Position numbers and translations under genes: made by a program | Notes under the pieces: model-generated | Seen by the model: the letters and a program-made list of their open reading frames with translations, nothing else | Told to the model about the DNA's origin: nothing | Database searches by the model: none | Source: Novosphingobium profundi | GTDB taxonomy: Bacteria; Pseudomonadota; Alphaproteobacteria; Sphingomonadales; Sphingomonadaceae | Direction of reading: 5' to 3' | Assembly: GCF_018491765.1 (NCBI RefSeq) | Contig: NZ_JABWCU010000007.1 | Coordinates: 62,001-126,000 of the forward strand | Length of the DNA stretch: 64,000 bases | Part shown: one piece after another, positions 9,585 to 18,463 of the stretch | Layout of the letters: each line of letters starts with the position of its first letter | Position numbering within the stretch: the stretch's first letter is position 1

Positions 9585-10430
9585 TCAGTGCCGCGCGACC
9601 TGCAGGGCAAGTGCCTCGCGAACCGCACGGGCCGTCGCGATTTCCCCTTCGGTCAGATCGAGGCGGGAAAATTCATCATCCAGCAGCACCGGCAGCAGCG
9701 CGCTCGGGTGACGTACGGCGAGCGCGAACGTCTCGTCCTGCGCGGCGTCATAAACCATCCAGGGCGTCTCGTTGCGAGTCACCTGCGACGTGATCCCCAT
9801 GCCCTTCCGGAGCCCGAGGATAGGGAAATAGGTGATCCGGTTGGCCCCGCGCGCCTTTTTCGCGCGCATCGTGATCCGTGCCCAGACGGGCTCGAGCGGG
9901 GCCGGTTCCTTCAGCCCCTTGAGCGTCGCGTTCATGTGCACGAAGCGGCGCAGCATCAGGATCGCACAGCCGCCCAGCAGAACGACAATCGCGAGCGCCC
10001 CCAGCCACCGGTTCCACAACTCGTCGATCGCGAGCGAGAGCGTGATGTTGTCGGGATGGCCGCGCTCCGCCACGATCTGGGTATCGAATTCGCCGCCACC
10101 GGGACTGAGAAACGAGAACTCGACCGAGCGGATCTTGGTCACGCCGTCGCGGGGATAGGCGATGCCCGCCTTGCAGTTCATCGTGAGCTTGCGGTAGCGG
10201 CATTCGCTGCTGGCAAGCGAGGCATCCTCGACCACCACCGGATCGCGCCAGACCCTGAAGTCCTGGTAAAGTCCGGGCCAGACCGTCACGATGGTGCCCA
10301 GGGCAATCACCCCCATCACGGCACCAAGCAGGGGTAGCCGGAACCGGTCGGCGAAACCGTGACGGCGAATGGCAATGGGCCGTCGCGGGAGAAGCGCGGC
10401 GGGATCGGGAAGACCGTAGTCCTTTTTCAT
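9585..10430 (-). CDS. Membrane protein of unknown function
   Basis: A 281-residue protein with two clear membrane segments: LPLLGAVMGVIALGTIVTVW near residue 40 and LGALAIVVLLGGCAILML near residue 150, with an intervening periplasmic-type domain containing two close cysteines (SECRYRKLTMNCKAG) that could form a disulfide. The C-terminal cytosolic part has KKARGANRITYFPILGLRK and a long acidic helix. The start MKKDYGLPD is preferred over 10475. It sits 95 bases from the lipoprotein gene on the same strand. No function assigned. Confidence 0.65.
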   Translation of the reverse strand: MKKDYGLPDPAALLPRRPIAIRRHGFADRFRLPLLGAVMGVIALGTIVTVWPGLYQDFRVWRDPVVVEDASLASSECRYRKLTMNCKAGIAYPRDGVTKIRSVEFSFLSPGGGEFDTQIVAERGHPDNITLSLAIDELWNRWLGALAIVVLLGGCAILMLRRFVHMNATLKGLKEPAPLEPVWARITMRAKKARGANRITYFPILGLRKGMGITSQVTRNETPWMVYDAAQDETFALAVRHPSALLPVLLDDEFSRLDLTEGEIATARAVREALALQVARH

Positions 10431-10603
10431 GACCTGCAACCTGTTGGACGGCGAAGAACCGGAGCCGGACCTCACCTCAAAAGATGAATGAATTCATCAA
10501 ATTAGAGGAAACGTCCAAAAACGGCAGAGCGGCGCTGTCGAATATCTGCGCGAACATCGCAGAAATCGCACACCCCGCCGTATCGGCCAGTCGTCCAACA
10601 GTA
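10431..10603. other. Intergenic region upstream of the 9585-10430 gene
   Basis: This stretch is unusually AT-rich in its centre and contains a 10-bp palindrome, ATGAATTCAT (10488-10497), which could be an operator for the minus-strand membrane protein gene. No coding frame is convincing here. Confidence 0.35.
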
Positions 10604-10655
10604 TCGGGGGCCAAGGGATGAACTCCCCCGGCCCCCGAAAGACCCCTTTTTTTTT
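10604..10655 (+). terminator. Hairpin followed by T9; orphan or bidirectional terminator
   Basis: TCGGGGGCC (10604-10612) pairs with GGCCCCCGA (10630-10638), with a further GGGA/TCCC pairing inside the loop, and nine T residues follow at 10647-10655 on the plus strand. No plus-strand gene precedes it. It may serve ilvD on the minus strand without a U-tract, or end a short plus-strand RNA starting in the 10430-10600 gap. Confidence 0.6.
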
Positions 10656-10687
10656 ACCAGCGCGCCTCTCGAGCCGCGCGTGTCTCG

Positions 10688-12544
10688 TCAGCGGCGCTTG
10701 AGCTGCGCGACGTCGCGCACGGCGCCCTTGGCAGCACTGGTCGTCATCGCGGCATAGGCCTCCAACGCCGCCGAGACCTTGCGCTTGCGCGGATGGACCG
10801 GGGTCCAGGCCTCGGGTCCGCGGGCGACCTGCGTGGCGCGGCGCTTCTCCATCTCGGCCTCGCTGATCATCAGGTTGATGGTGCGGCCCGGGATGTCGAT
10901 CTCGATCGTGTCGCCGTTCTCGACGAGGCCGATCTCGCCGCCTTCGGCCGCCTCGGGCGAGGCGTGCCCGATCGAAAGACCCGAAGTACCGCCCGAGAAG
11001 CGCCCGTCGGTGAGGAGCGCGCAGGCCTTGCCCAGCCCCTTCGACTTCAGATAGCTGGTCGGATAGAGCATTTCCTGCATGCCCGGGCCGCCGCGCGGCC
11101 CTTCGTACCGGATCACGACCACGTCGTTGGCCTGGACCTGTCCGCCCAGGATGCCCGCCACGGCCGCATCCTGGCTCTCGTAGACGCGCGCAGTCCCGGT
11201 GAACTTGAGGATGCTGTCATCGACGCCCGCGGTCTTCACGATGCAGCCCTCGCGCGCGATGTTGCCGAAAAGCACTGCGAGACCGCCGTCCTGGCTGAAG
11301 GCGTGCTCCTTCGAACGGATCACGCCACCTTCACGATCGAGGTCGAGTTCCTTCCAGCGATTGGCCTGGCTGAAGGCAACTTGCGTCGGCACGCCGCCGG
11401 GCGCGGCCTTGTAGAACTCCTGGACGCTGGCATCGTTGGTGCGGCTGATATCCCAGCGGTTGAGCGCATCACCCAGCGTGCGCGCATGGACGGTCGAACA
11501 CTCCGAGTGGAGCAGACCGGCCCGGTCGAGCTGGCCCAGGATCGCCATGATGCCGCCCGCGCGGTGGACGTCCTCCATGTGCACGTCCGACTTGGCCGGG
11601 GCGACCTTGGAAAGGCAGGGAACCTGGCGCGAAAGGCGGTCGATGTCGTTCATCGTGAAATCGACACCCGCCTCCACGGCCGCGGCCAGCAGGTGGAGGA
11701 CGGTGTTGGTCGAGCCGCCCATCGCGATGTCGAGGCTCATCGCGTTCTCGAAGGCCTTGAAGCTGGCGATGGCGCGCGGCAGGACGCTTTCGTCCTCCTG
11801 CTCGTAGTAGCGCTGGCACAAGTCGACGACGAGATGGCCCGCCTCGCGAAACAGGCGCTCGCGATCGGCGTGGGTCGCCAGCGTCGAGCCGTTACCCGGC
11901 AGCGAAAGGCCGAGTGCCTCGGTGAGGCAGTTCATCGAATTCGCCGTAAACATGCCCGAGCACGAGCCGCAGGTCGGGCACGCCGAGCGTTCGATCGCCG
12001 CGACTTCCTCGTCGGAGTAGCTCTCGTCGGCGGCGGCAACCATGGCATCGACGAGGTCGAGCGCATGCTCCTTGCCCTTGAGCACGACCTTGCCCGCTTC
12101 CATCGGGCCGCCCGAAACGAAGACGACCGGGATGTTGATGCGCATTGCAGCCATCAGCATGCCCGGCGTGATCTTGTCGCAGTTCGAGATGCACACCATG
12201 GCGTCGGCGCAGTGCGCGTTGACCATGTATTCCACGCTGTCGGCGATGAGATCGCGGCTGGGCAGCGAATAAAGCATGCCGTCGTGGCCCATGGCGATGC
12301 CGTCATCGACCGCGATGGTGTTGAATTCCTTGGCGACGCCGCCCGCAGCCTCGATCTCGCGCGCGACCAGCTGGCCCAGGTCCTTGAGGTGGACGTGGCC
12401 CGGCACGAACTGCGTGAACGAGTTGACGACCGCGATGATCGGCTTGCCGAAATCGCCGTCCTTCATGCCGGTCGCACGCCACAGGCCACGCGCGCCTGCC
12501 ATGTTGCGGCCGTGGGTGGACGTGCGGGAACGGTAGGCGGGCAT
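10688..12544 (-). CDS. ilvD: Dihydroxy-acid dehydratase
   Basis: A 618-residue iron-sulfur enzyme that dehydrates 2,3-dihydroxy-isovalerate and the methylvalerate analogue in valine and isoleucine synthesis. Cluster and active-site motifs are intact: [35 protein letters not shown] and [17 protein letters not shown]. Length fits the E. coli-type enzyme. I use the ATG at 12544, giving [20 protein letters not shown], with a TCGGAG ribosome-binding site; a longer frame to 12577 adds 11 residues without support. It is divergent from the gene at 12775. Confidence 0.96.
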   Translation of the reverse strand: MPAYRSRTSTHGRNMAGARGLWRATGMKDGDFGKPIIAVVNSFTQFVPGHVHLKDLGQLVAREIEAAGGVAKEFNTIAVDDGIAMGHDGMLYSLPSRDLIADSVEYMVNAHCADAMVCISNCDKITPGMLMAAMRINIPVVFVSGGPMEAGKVVLKGKEHALDLVDAMVAAADESYSDEEVAAIERSACPTCGSCSGMFTANSMNCLTEALGLSLPGNGSTLATHADRERLFREAGHLVVDLCQRYYEQEDESVLPRAIASFKAFENAMSLDIAMGGSTNTVLHLLAAAVEAGVDFTMNDIDRLSRQVPCLSKVAPAKSDVHMEDVHRAGGIMAILGQLDRAGLLHSECSTVHARTLGDALNRWDISRTNDASVQEFYKAAPGGVPTQVAFSQANRWKELDLDREGGVIRSKEHAFSQDGGLAVLFGNIAREGCIVKTAGVDDSILKFTGTARVYESQDAAVAGILGGQVQANDVVVIRYEGPRGGPGMQEMLYPTSYLKSKGLGKACALLTDGRFSGGTSGLSIGHASPEAAEGGEIGLVENGDTIEIDIPGRTINLMISEAEMEKRRATQVARGPEAWTPVHPRKRKVSAALEAYAAMTTSAAKGAVRDVAQLKRR

Positions 12545-12774
12545 GGGAAAACTCCGAGAAATCTGGGTTGCGCGCAAGGCTGCGAACCTTTGCGCGGGGT
12601 TTCATGGCCTTGGCCCCTACGCCAAAACCCTGCGCCCCGAAAGGCATAAAATTTCACACGGAGCGCCATCGGCTTGTCGGATCGTACCGGGACCGGTCGG
12701 GTCCGAGCCCCGCCGTATTTTCCCGTCCGGCTCCATTTTTTGCATCGCAGCACGACTTTCGGTATCCTCCCCTC

Positions 12775-13206
12775 ATGGAACCTGTCGACCACCTCGTGCT
12801 GGAACCGGAAGAAAGGGAGTGGCTGGATCTCGCGCGGATCTGGATAAAGGGCCACTTCGTGCGCAACGCCGAAGATGCCTATGCCTCGCTCGACGGGAAA
12901 CTCGCGGTGGTCCGGGCCAATCTTACCCAAGGCTGGGTCGGTCCCAAGGACACCTGGAAACTTCAGTCGCTCGGCATCGCGATGGGCGATGCGCTGGCGC
13001 AGGACCTCATGCTCGACTGGGTCACCATCGACGACGAATACGGACGCCAGCCCGCGCTGCACTGGCCGGGAACCTCGATCGTATGCTTTCCCCTCACCAT
13101 GATCGCCCAGCGCATCGAGGAGGGCGAACACGTCGATATCGACACGATGTACGAGACGACGCGCGAACAACTGAACGAAATCGCCTTCTCGGGCGACGTC
13201 GAATAG
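12775..13206 (+). CDS. DUF3806-like hypothetical protein
   Basis: A 143-residue soluble protein starting MEPVDHLVLEPEEREWLDLA. The middle and C-terminal part reads like the DUF3806 domain: a GIAMGDALAQDLMLDWVTID segment, then HWPGTSIVCFPLTMIAQRIE and EEGEHVDIDTMYE. The function of that family is not known. The ATG at 12775 follows a TCCTCCCC sequence and a poor ribosome site; further upstream in-frame starts only extend into divergent promoter DNA. It is divergent from ilvD, sharing about 230 bases of upstream DNA. Confidence 0.7.
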   Translation: MEPVDHLVLEPEEREWLDLARIWIKGHFVRNAEDAYASLDGKLAVVRANLTQGWVGPKDTWKLQSLGIAMGDALAQDLMLDWVTIDDEYGRQPALHWPGTSIVCFPLTMIAQRIEEGEHVDIDTMYETTREQLNEIAFSGDVE

Positions 13207-13783
13207 GCCGCAGATAGCCAATTCGGCGCCAAGAACAGCGGATTGGCGCGAATGGACCGGAAATCGAGGCAAATGCAATTCGATCGCCGGACTTGAATTC
13301 CGGCTCACAACATGTATATAGGACTTATCGAACGTCGATCACGACGATCGGAAAGGCTTTCGGACAACCGTTTTTCGGAAGCCGTCTTTTCCGCTTTTTG
13401 CCGATCGGTCTTGCAGTTCGCTCTTGGGCGGCTTGCAGATTTTTTCGTGCCGTAGCGGCACCTTAAGGCGATTGAAGCGTTAAAGCCGAACCGGACGCGG
13501 GCATCTGCCTCGCGCCCTCCCAACACTGGCACCGCGAGCCGAAAGACACTTTGCCTTGAGCGCTTCGCCCCGAAGCGGGGAACGTTCAACGCAAGGCCGC
13601 CCCGACGGATCAACTCCACTCCGGCGGCAACTGCCGCCCACGTTTGGGACGGCCGTGTCATATAAGCGACCGCGAATGTCTCTATGTGCCGCAAGCGGCC
13701 TCGCGCCGCCGAAAGGCAAACAACCATCTATAAGGATGGTATCAATAAGGATGGCAGGGAAATCCTGCCAAAGAAGTGAAACG
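13207..13783. other. 577-base intergenic region, lower GC, with hairpins
   Basis: No convincing gene. It holds a short inverted repeat GTGCCG-TAG-CGGCAC (13447-13461), stretches of T-rich DNA near 13360-13450, and two tandem hairpins close to its right end. A minus-strand frame covering 13305-13727 exists, but it has a low-complexity Arg/Ala composition and no ribosome-binding site. It probably carries the promoter and leader of the small genes to the right. Confidence 0.5.
13723..13770 (+). promoter_or_regulatory. Two tandem hairpins in the leader of a 54-codon ORF
   Basis: ACCATC-TATAAG-GATGGT (13723-13740) is followed after 11 bases by TGGCAGG-GAAAT-CCTGCCA (13752-13770). The two also share a direct repeat of ATAAGGATGG. 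They end 13 bases before the ATG at 13784. Such an arrangement can be a translational control element, but a protein operator is equally possible. Confidence 0.4.
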
Positions 13784-13948
13784 ATGAATTACCAGAACCA
13801 TGCAGCCCACGGCCACGCCGGCCCCAACCATCCGCTCCTCGCCCGCCACGCGGTCGCGAAGCCCCTGTCGGGCAAGACTGCGCCCGTCGCCCCCGCGCTT
13901 ATCCCGACCCTCGAACTCCAGCGCCTTGTCGCAGGGATGGTGGACTAA
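13784..13948 (+). CDS. Very small hypothetical protein (54 aa)
   Basis: The frame starts MNYQNHAAHGHAGPNHPLLA and ends LIPTLELQRLVAGMVD. It is rich in His, Ala and Pro, with a hydrophobic amphipathic C-terminal stretch. A weak AAGAAG ribosome-binding sequence lies 6-7 bases upstream. The next small gene begins 58 bases later on the same strand. No family recognised; coding status rests on codon usage and position behind a structured leader. Confidence 0.5.
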   Translation: MNYQNHAAHGHAGPNHPLLARHAVAKPLSGKTAPVAPALIPTLELQRLVAGMVD

Positions 13949-14006
13949 GGCCGACGCCGCAGCCATCCACACCGACACGCCCGCCGCTCGAACAGGAGAC
14001 GACACA

Positions 14007-14228
14007 ATGGACCTCAACCAGGCCTACGCCGCACACCAGTGCGCCCTGATCGATGCCGGGCGCACTTGCGACGCACGCGAACGCAGCGAAATCCTCGCCG
14101 CGGCCTCGCGTATCGCGCAGCGCATAAGCGCTTTTCAGCACTCGCTCGGCGCCCGCGCCGCGCAGGCCTGGCACAGCGCGCCCAGCCCGGTCCCCTTTGG
14201 CTACCTGCAACCGGAACCTTCCGCCTGA
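14007..14228 (+). CDS. Small hypothetical protein (73 aa)
   Basis: Starts MDLNQAYAAHQCALIDAGRT and is mainly alpha-helical, with ERSEILAAASRIAQRISAF as a strongly amphipathic helix and a Pro-rich end (PFGYLQPEPSA). A good ribosome-binding site, AACAGGAGAC, lies upstream. It follows the 54-codon ORF and is convergent with the amidohydrolase gene, whose stop is 22 bases away. No family recognised. Confidence 0.6.
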   Translation: MDLNQAYAAHQCALIDAGRTCDARERSEILAAASRIAQRISAFQHSLGARAAQAWHSAPSPVPFGYLQPEPSA

Positions 14229-14250
14229 GGGCGAAGGGCCCGCTTGATCT

Positions 14251-14979
14251 TCATTCGATTTCGAGCGCGACCTGGTTGCACACGCGGATCAGCCGCTCGG
14301 CCCATTGGGCCTGACCGGCCGCATCGGCGATGAGATCCTGGCGGATCTCGAGGTACAGATAGGGTCGCCCTTCGCTCTCGACGTGGCGCTCGATCGCCGC
14401 GTTGTAGACCTTCCCCGAATAGGGCTCCTGATCCCCCACGATAAGCCCTTCGGCCTCGAACAGGCGGGTGGCGATGCGCGCGCCGCGCGGGTCCTTGTCG
14501 TAAAGCACGCCGCAATGCCAGGGACGCGTCTCTTCGGGGCGCGTCGCCATCTGCGGGGTGAAGCTGTGCAGAATCAGCGTCAACTGCGGCGGCGCCTTGT
14601 TGAGCAATGTGGTCAGCGCGTCATGGAACGGGTGGTGAAAGCGCGCGAGCCGCGCCGCCCGGTCGATGCCCACATTGCCCGGGATCGCGTAGCCATCACT
14701 CGCCTCGGGAATGGCCGCCGGATCCTCGACGGTGCGGTTGGTGTCACAGACCAGGCGGCTGACATTGCCCAGCAGCGCCGCCATTCCGGGCCGTTCGCAC
14801 ATGCGCTCTGCAATTCCCGCCACGCCGATATCGACGGCGATATGCTCGTCCATTAGTTTGGACGAGATGCCAAGAGCGATGTCTGCCGGCACGCGGTTAG
14901 AAGCATGGTCGGCCACGACGAGGATGCCGCCAAAACGCGGCGTGCCCACGATGCGATAGCTTTCGGTCTCGTTCTGCAT
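14251..14979 (-). CDS. N-formylglutamate amidohydrolase family protein
   Basis: A 242-residue protein of the N-formylglutamate deformylase family, which hydrolyses N-formyl-L-glutamate in one branch of histidine breakdown. Seen: GGILVVADHASNRVPADI at the N-terminus (metal-binding type), HIAVDIG-like EHIAVDIGVAGIAE, VCDTNR, LTLILHSFTPQM and the C-terminal YLYLEIRQDLI. I start at the ATG at 14979 (MQNETESYRIV), only 10 bases after the ispE stop. No histidine-utilisation genes are adjacent, so the physiological substrate is open. Confidence 0.82.
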   Translation of the reverse strand: MQNETESYRIVGTPRFGGILVVADHASNRVPADIALGISSKLMDEHIAVDIGVAGIAERMCERPGMAALLGNVSRLVCDTNRTVEDPAAIPEASDGYAIPGNVGIDRAARLARFHHPFHDALTTLLNKAPPQLTLILHSFTPQMATRPEETRPWHCGVLYDKDPRGARIATRLFEAEGLIVGDQEPYSGKVYNAAIERHVESEGRPYLYLEIRQDLIADAAGQAQWAERLIRVCNQVALEIE

Positions 14980-14989
14980 GACCTGGACC

Positions 14990-15817
14990 CTAGCGCAGCC
15001 TTCCCGCCATCCGCCACCAGCCGGGATGACTTTGCGCCAGTTTTTCCGCCGCTTCGTCACGCGCCTCGAGACTGTCGTAGAGCGCAAAGCAGGTCGCGCC
15101 CGAACCGGACATGCGCGCGAGGAAGGGCTGCGTCCCCCGCAGCGCGGCCAGCACCTCGGCGATCACCGGACAGATGGCGATGGCCGGGGCCTCGAGATCG
15201 TTGCGTCCCTCGAGCGCAATCGCCCGCAAGCTCGCGCTCATGGGCATCGCGCCGCGATCCTCGCCGTCCCACGCCTGGAAAACCGGCCCGGTTGGCAGTG
15301 CCTCGCGCGGGTTGACCAACAACACCGCGCAGCCGGCCAGATCGTTTTCGGCAACTTCTTCAAGGTCGGTTCCGGTGCCCGTGCCGATGCAGGGCCGCGA
15401 GAGCACGCAGGCCGGCACGTCCGCGCCCAGCTTCGCCGCGCGCGCGCGCCAGTCCTCGGGCAGGCCCTGCGCGCGATCGACGAGGCGGAAGATCGCCCCC
15501 GCATCGGCCGAGCCACCGCCCAGCCCCGCCGCGACCGGGAGCCGCTTCTCGAGCGTTACTGCCCAGCCTCCGCTTGTCCCGCCTGCCCCGCGCGGTAGCG
15601 CGCTCAGTGCATTGGCGACGATATTGTCGAAAGGGTTGTGCAGCGCGCCCACGAATTCGCCATGCACTTCCAGGTAATCCTGGTCCGCCGGCGCGACCGC
15701 CAGCGCGTCCCCGTCATCGACGAAGGCGAACAGCGTTTCGAGATCGTGGTAGCCATCCTCGCGGCGACGACGGACATGGAGCGCGAGATTGATCTTCGCG
15801 TAAGCGGTTTCGTTCAT
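14990..15817 (-). CDS. ispE: 4-diphosphocytidyl-2-C-methyl-D-erythritol kinase
   Basis: A 275-residue GHMP kinase for the MEP isoprenoid pathway, phosphorylating CDP-methylerythritol with ATP. Motif 1 is AYAKINLALHV, the phosphate-binding loop is LPVAAGLGGGSADAGA, and motif 3 is ARMSGSGATCFALY. The start MNETAYAKINL at 15817 fits the family; the open frame continues well upstream but only antisense to the next gene. It is followed by the amidohydrolase gene in a likely operon. Confidence 0.94.
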   Translation of the reverse strand: MNETAYAKINLALHVRRRREDGYHDLETLFAFVDDGDALAVAPADQDYLEVHGEFVGALHNPFDNIVANALSALPRGAGGTSGGWAVTLEKRLPVAAGLGGGSADAGAIFRLVDRAQGLPEDWRARAAKLGADVPACVLSRPCIGTGTGTDLEEVAENDLAGCAVLLVNPREALPTGPVFQAWDGEDRGAMPMSASLRAIALEGRNDLEAPAIAICPVIAEVLAALRGTQPFLARMSGSGATCFALYDSLEARDEAAEKLAQSHPGWWRMAGRLR

Positions 15818-15838
15818 CGCCACGTCTGTGAAACGAGA

Positions 15839-15866
15839 GGAGCGCCGGGGCAAGCCCCGACGCTCC
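15839..15866 (-). terminator. Hairpin between ETF-QO and ispE
   Basis: GGAGCG-C-CGGGG pairs with CCCCG-A-CGCTCC around a CAAG loop. It lies 32 bases after the ETF-QO stop codon on the minus strand, with no T-run. It may terminate or attenuate transcription before ispE. Confidence 0.45.
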
Positions 15867-15897
15867 GCAATCTCCGGTTTCGCCTGGAAAAACGCGA

Positions 15898-17547
15898 TCA
15901 CATGTTCGGATAATTCGGCCCACCGCCACCTTCGGGCGTCACCCACTCGATGTTCTGAGTGGGATCCTTGATGTCGCAGGTCTTGCAGTGGACGCAGTTC
16001 TGCGCGTTGATCTGAAGCTTCATGCCCGATCCGTCGGTATCCACGAACTCGTAGACCCCGGCCGGGCAATAGCGCGCCTCGGGACCCGCGTAGACCGGCA
16101 GGTTGACCGTGGTCGGGATCGCCGGATCCTTGAGCTTCAGGTGGCAGGGCTGCTCTTCCTCGTGGTTGGTGAACGAGTAGGAGACGCTGGTCAGGCGATC
16201 GAAGCTGATCACGCCGTCGGGCTTGGGATAGTCGATCGGCTTGTAGAGATCCGCGCGCTGGAGCGCCGAGGCGTCGGTGTGGTGCTTCATCGGCTTGGCG
16301 ATGCCGAAACCGAAGAGCGTACGCAGCCACATGTCGGCGCCGGCCAGCAGCGTGCCGAGCTCGCCGCCCCACTTGGCGACCATCGGCTCGGCGTTCTGGA
16401 CGAGCTTCAACTCATCGGCGATCCAGCTCGAACGCACGGCCTCGTCGTAGTCCTGCAGCGTATCCTGCGCACGCTCGCCCTTGATCGCGGCCGCGATGCT
16501 CTCGGCCGCCAGCATGCCCGACTTCATCGCCGTGTGGCTGCCCTTGATGCGCGGCACGTTGACGAAGCCGGCCGAGCAGCCTGCCAGCACGCCGCCCGGG
16601 AAGGCCAGCTGCGGGACCGACTGCCAGCCACCCTCGTTGATCACGCGTGCGCCATAGGCGACGCGCTTGCCGCCCTCGAGGATCGCCTTGATCTCGGGGT
16701 GCTGCTTCCAGCGCTGGAATTCCTCGAAGGGGTAGATGTAGGGGTTCTTGTAGTCGAGCGCGGCCACGAAGCCGAGCGAGACCTGCCCGTTCGCCTGGTG
16801 GTACAGGAAACCGCCACCCCAGGCGTCGTTTTCCGAAAGCGGCCATCCCTGCGTGTGAATCACGCGACCGGCCACGTGCTTGGCCGGATCGATGTCCCAC
16901 AGCTCCTTCATGCCCAGGCCATAGACCTGCGGCTGGCAATTGGCCTCAAGGTCGTACTTGGCCTTGAGACGCTTGGTCAGGTGCCCGCGCGCGCCCTCGC
17001 AGAACACGGTGTACTTGCCGAGCAGGTTCATGCCCGGCTGGAAATCGCCCTTGGGCTCGCCCTCGCGATCAACGCCCATGTCCCCGGTCTGCACGCCGAT
17101 CACCGCACCCGCCTCGTCATAGAGGATTTCGGCGGCCGGGAAGCCGGGGAAGATTTCGACCTCGAGCGCTTCGGCCTGTTCGGCCAGCCAGCGGCACAAG
17201 TTGCCCAGCGACCCGGTGTAGTTGCCGTGGTTGCCCATGAACTTGGGCTGGATCAGGTGCGGGATCGAGAATTTCTTCTTTTTGGTCAGGTGCCAGTGCC
17301 AGCTGTCGGTCACCGCGACTTCGGCCATCGGGCAATCCATCTCGCGCCACTCGGGCAGGAGCTCGTCGAGCGCCTTGGGATCGAAGGTCGCGCCCGACAG
17401 AATGTGGGCACCGACCTCGGAACCCTTCTCCAGCACGCAGACCTGCAATTCGGGATCGAGCTGTTTGAGCCGGATCGCCGTCGACAGGCCAGCCGGCCCG
17501 CCTCCAACGATCACGACGTCATAAGGCATCTCTTCGCGTTCAATCAT
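15898..17547 (-). CDS. Electron transfer flavoprotein-ubiquinone oxidoreductase
   Basis: A 549-residue FAD/[4Fe-4S] enzyme that passes electrons from ETF (fed by acyl-CoA and other dehydrogenases) to ubiquinone at the inner membrane. The FAD-binding VVIVGGGPAGLSTAIRLKQL is at the N-terminus, ILSGATFDPKAL follows, then CEGARGHLTKRL and the quinone region. The C-terminal ferredoxin-type cluster site has INAQNCVHCKTCDIKDP with an earlier Cys in YCPAGVYEF. Full length for the family. A GAGGGG site precedes the ATG. It is divergent from the gene at 17638. Confidence 0.95.
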   Translation of the reverse strand: MIEREEMPYDVVIVGGGPAGLSTAIRLKQLDPELQVCVLEKGSEVGAHILSGATFDPKALDELLPEWREMDCPMAEVAVTDSWHWHLTKKKKFSIPHLIQPKFMGNHGNYTGSLGNLCRWLAEQAEALEVEIFPGFPAAEILYDEAGAVIGVQTGDMGVDREGEPKGDFQPGMNLLGKYTVFCEGARGHLTKRLKAKYDLEANCQPQVYGLGMKELWDIDPAKHVAGRVIHTQGWPLSENDAWGGGFLYHQANGQVSLGFVAALDYKNPYIYPFEEFQRWKQHPEIKAILEGGKRVAYGARVINEGGWQSVPQLAFPGGVLAGCSAGFVNVPRIKGSHTAMKSGMLAAESIAAAIKGERAQDTLQDYDEAVRSSWIADELKLVQNAEPMVAKWGGELGTLLAGADMWLRTLFGFGIAKPMKHHTDASALQRADLYKPIDYPKPDGVISFDRLTSVSYSFTNHEEEQPCHLKLKDPAIPTTVNLPVYAGPEARYCPAGVYEFVDTDGSGMKLQINAQNCVHCKTCDIKDPTQNIEWVTPEGGGGPNYPNM

Positions 17548-17637
17548 GGGCCCCTCGGCGGTAGACTTGTATTTTGTTGCGCGCTTTGTTCCGGTTTGCC
17601 TTGATTGCTCGCTGCCGACAGGTCAATACCCCGCGCA

Positions 17638-18390
17638 ATGGATCCGCGCCCCAATCAGCACTTTCTGGCCGAAATCACGGACGCCCTCGACTGGTGGAGA
17701 CTGGCCGGGGTCGATTGTGACTATGTCGACGATGCGCAGGATTGGCTGGCCCCGCCCGAGGAAGAGGAACTTCCTCCCAGCGAATGGCGCCTCGCCCGGG
17801 TCGAGAACGAAGCGGTTGCCGCAACCGTCAGCGAACCCCGCCTCGCCCCCGAGCATTTCCCGGCCACTCTCGCCGATTTCGCCGCGTGGTGGATGAACGA
17901 GCCGCTGCTCGACGATGGACCGCCCGCCATGCGCATTGCCCCCTCAGGCAAGGCCGGCGCGGAGGTGATGGTCGTCGTCGAGGCCCCCGAACGCGAGGAC
18001 CGCGAGGCGCTGCTTTCAGGCCCCCAGGGGCAGTTGCTCGACGCCATCCTCGCAAGCCTGGGCCTCACGCGCAGCCAAGCCTATTTCGCCAGCGCCCTTC
18101 CCCGCGCGATGCCCGCCCCCGACTGGGGCGATGCACTGCAGCGCGGCATGGGGACGGTGCTGCGCCATCACATCGCGCTTGTCGCCCCCAGGCGCCTTTT
18201 CGTGCTGGGAGGCAACGTCCTGCCGCTTTTGGGCCACGAATCGCCGCAACGCGCTGCCGTTTCGCGATTATTTGACCATGAAGGAGCATCGATACCCCTG
18301 CTCGCGTCGTGGGGCCTGGACTCTCTGCTCAACCGGCCGAGAACCAAGCCGGTCCTGTGGAGGGCGATGCTCGACTGGATGGCGCCCTGA
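17638..18390 (+). CDS. Uracil-DNA glycosylase-like protein, apparently degenerate
   Basis: A 250-residue protein whose central part resembles family 4/5 uracil-DNA glycosylases: EVMVVVEAPEREDREALLSG, GQLLDAILASLGLTRSQAYF and FVLGGNVLPLLGH. The catalytic-type first motif (GEAPG...) and the HPS-type second motif are not preserved, and no C-x2-C iron-sulfur pattern is visible, so catalysis is doubtful. I chose the ATG at 17638 (MDPRPNQHFLAEITDAL); a TTG at 17605 is possible. It precedes the lytic transglycosylase gene by 73 bases. Confidence 0.65.
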   Translation: MDPRPNQHFLAEITDALDWWRLAGVDCDYVDDAQDWLAPPEEEELPPSEWRLARVENEAVAATVSEPRLAPEHFPATLADFAAWWMNEPLLDDGPPAMRIAPSGKAGAEVMVVVEAPEREDREALLSGPQGQLLDAILASLGLTRSQAYFASALPRAMPAPDWGDALQRGMGTVLRHHIALVAPRRLFVLGGNVLPLLGHESPQRAAVSRLFDHEGASIPLLASWGLDSLLNRPRTKPVLWRAMLDWMAP

Positions 18391-18463
18391 GAGGCGCACC
18401 GGCTGCGCGTTGCACGTGCGAACGGCGGGCCATGACACAAGACCAATATTCGGGATACGCGAC

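Noticed and set aside
13305..13727. 140-codon minus-strand frame in the gap before the small ORFs
   Set aside because: Low-complexity Arg/Ala/Ser content, no start site signal and no family look.
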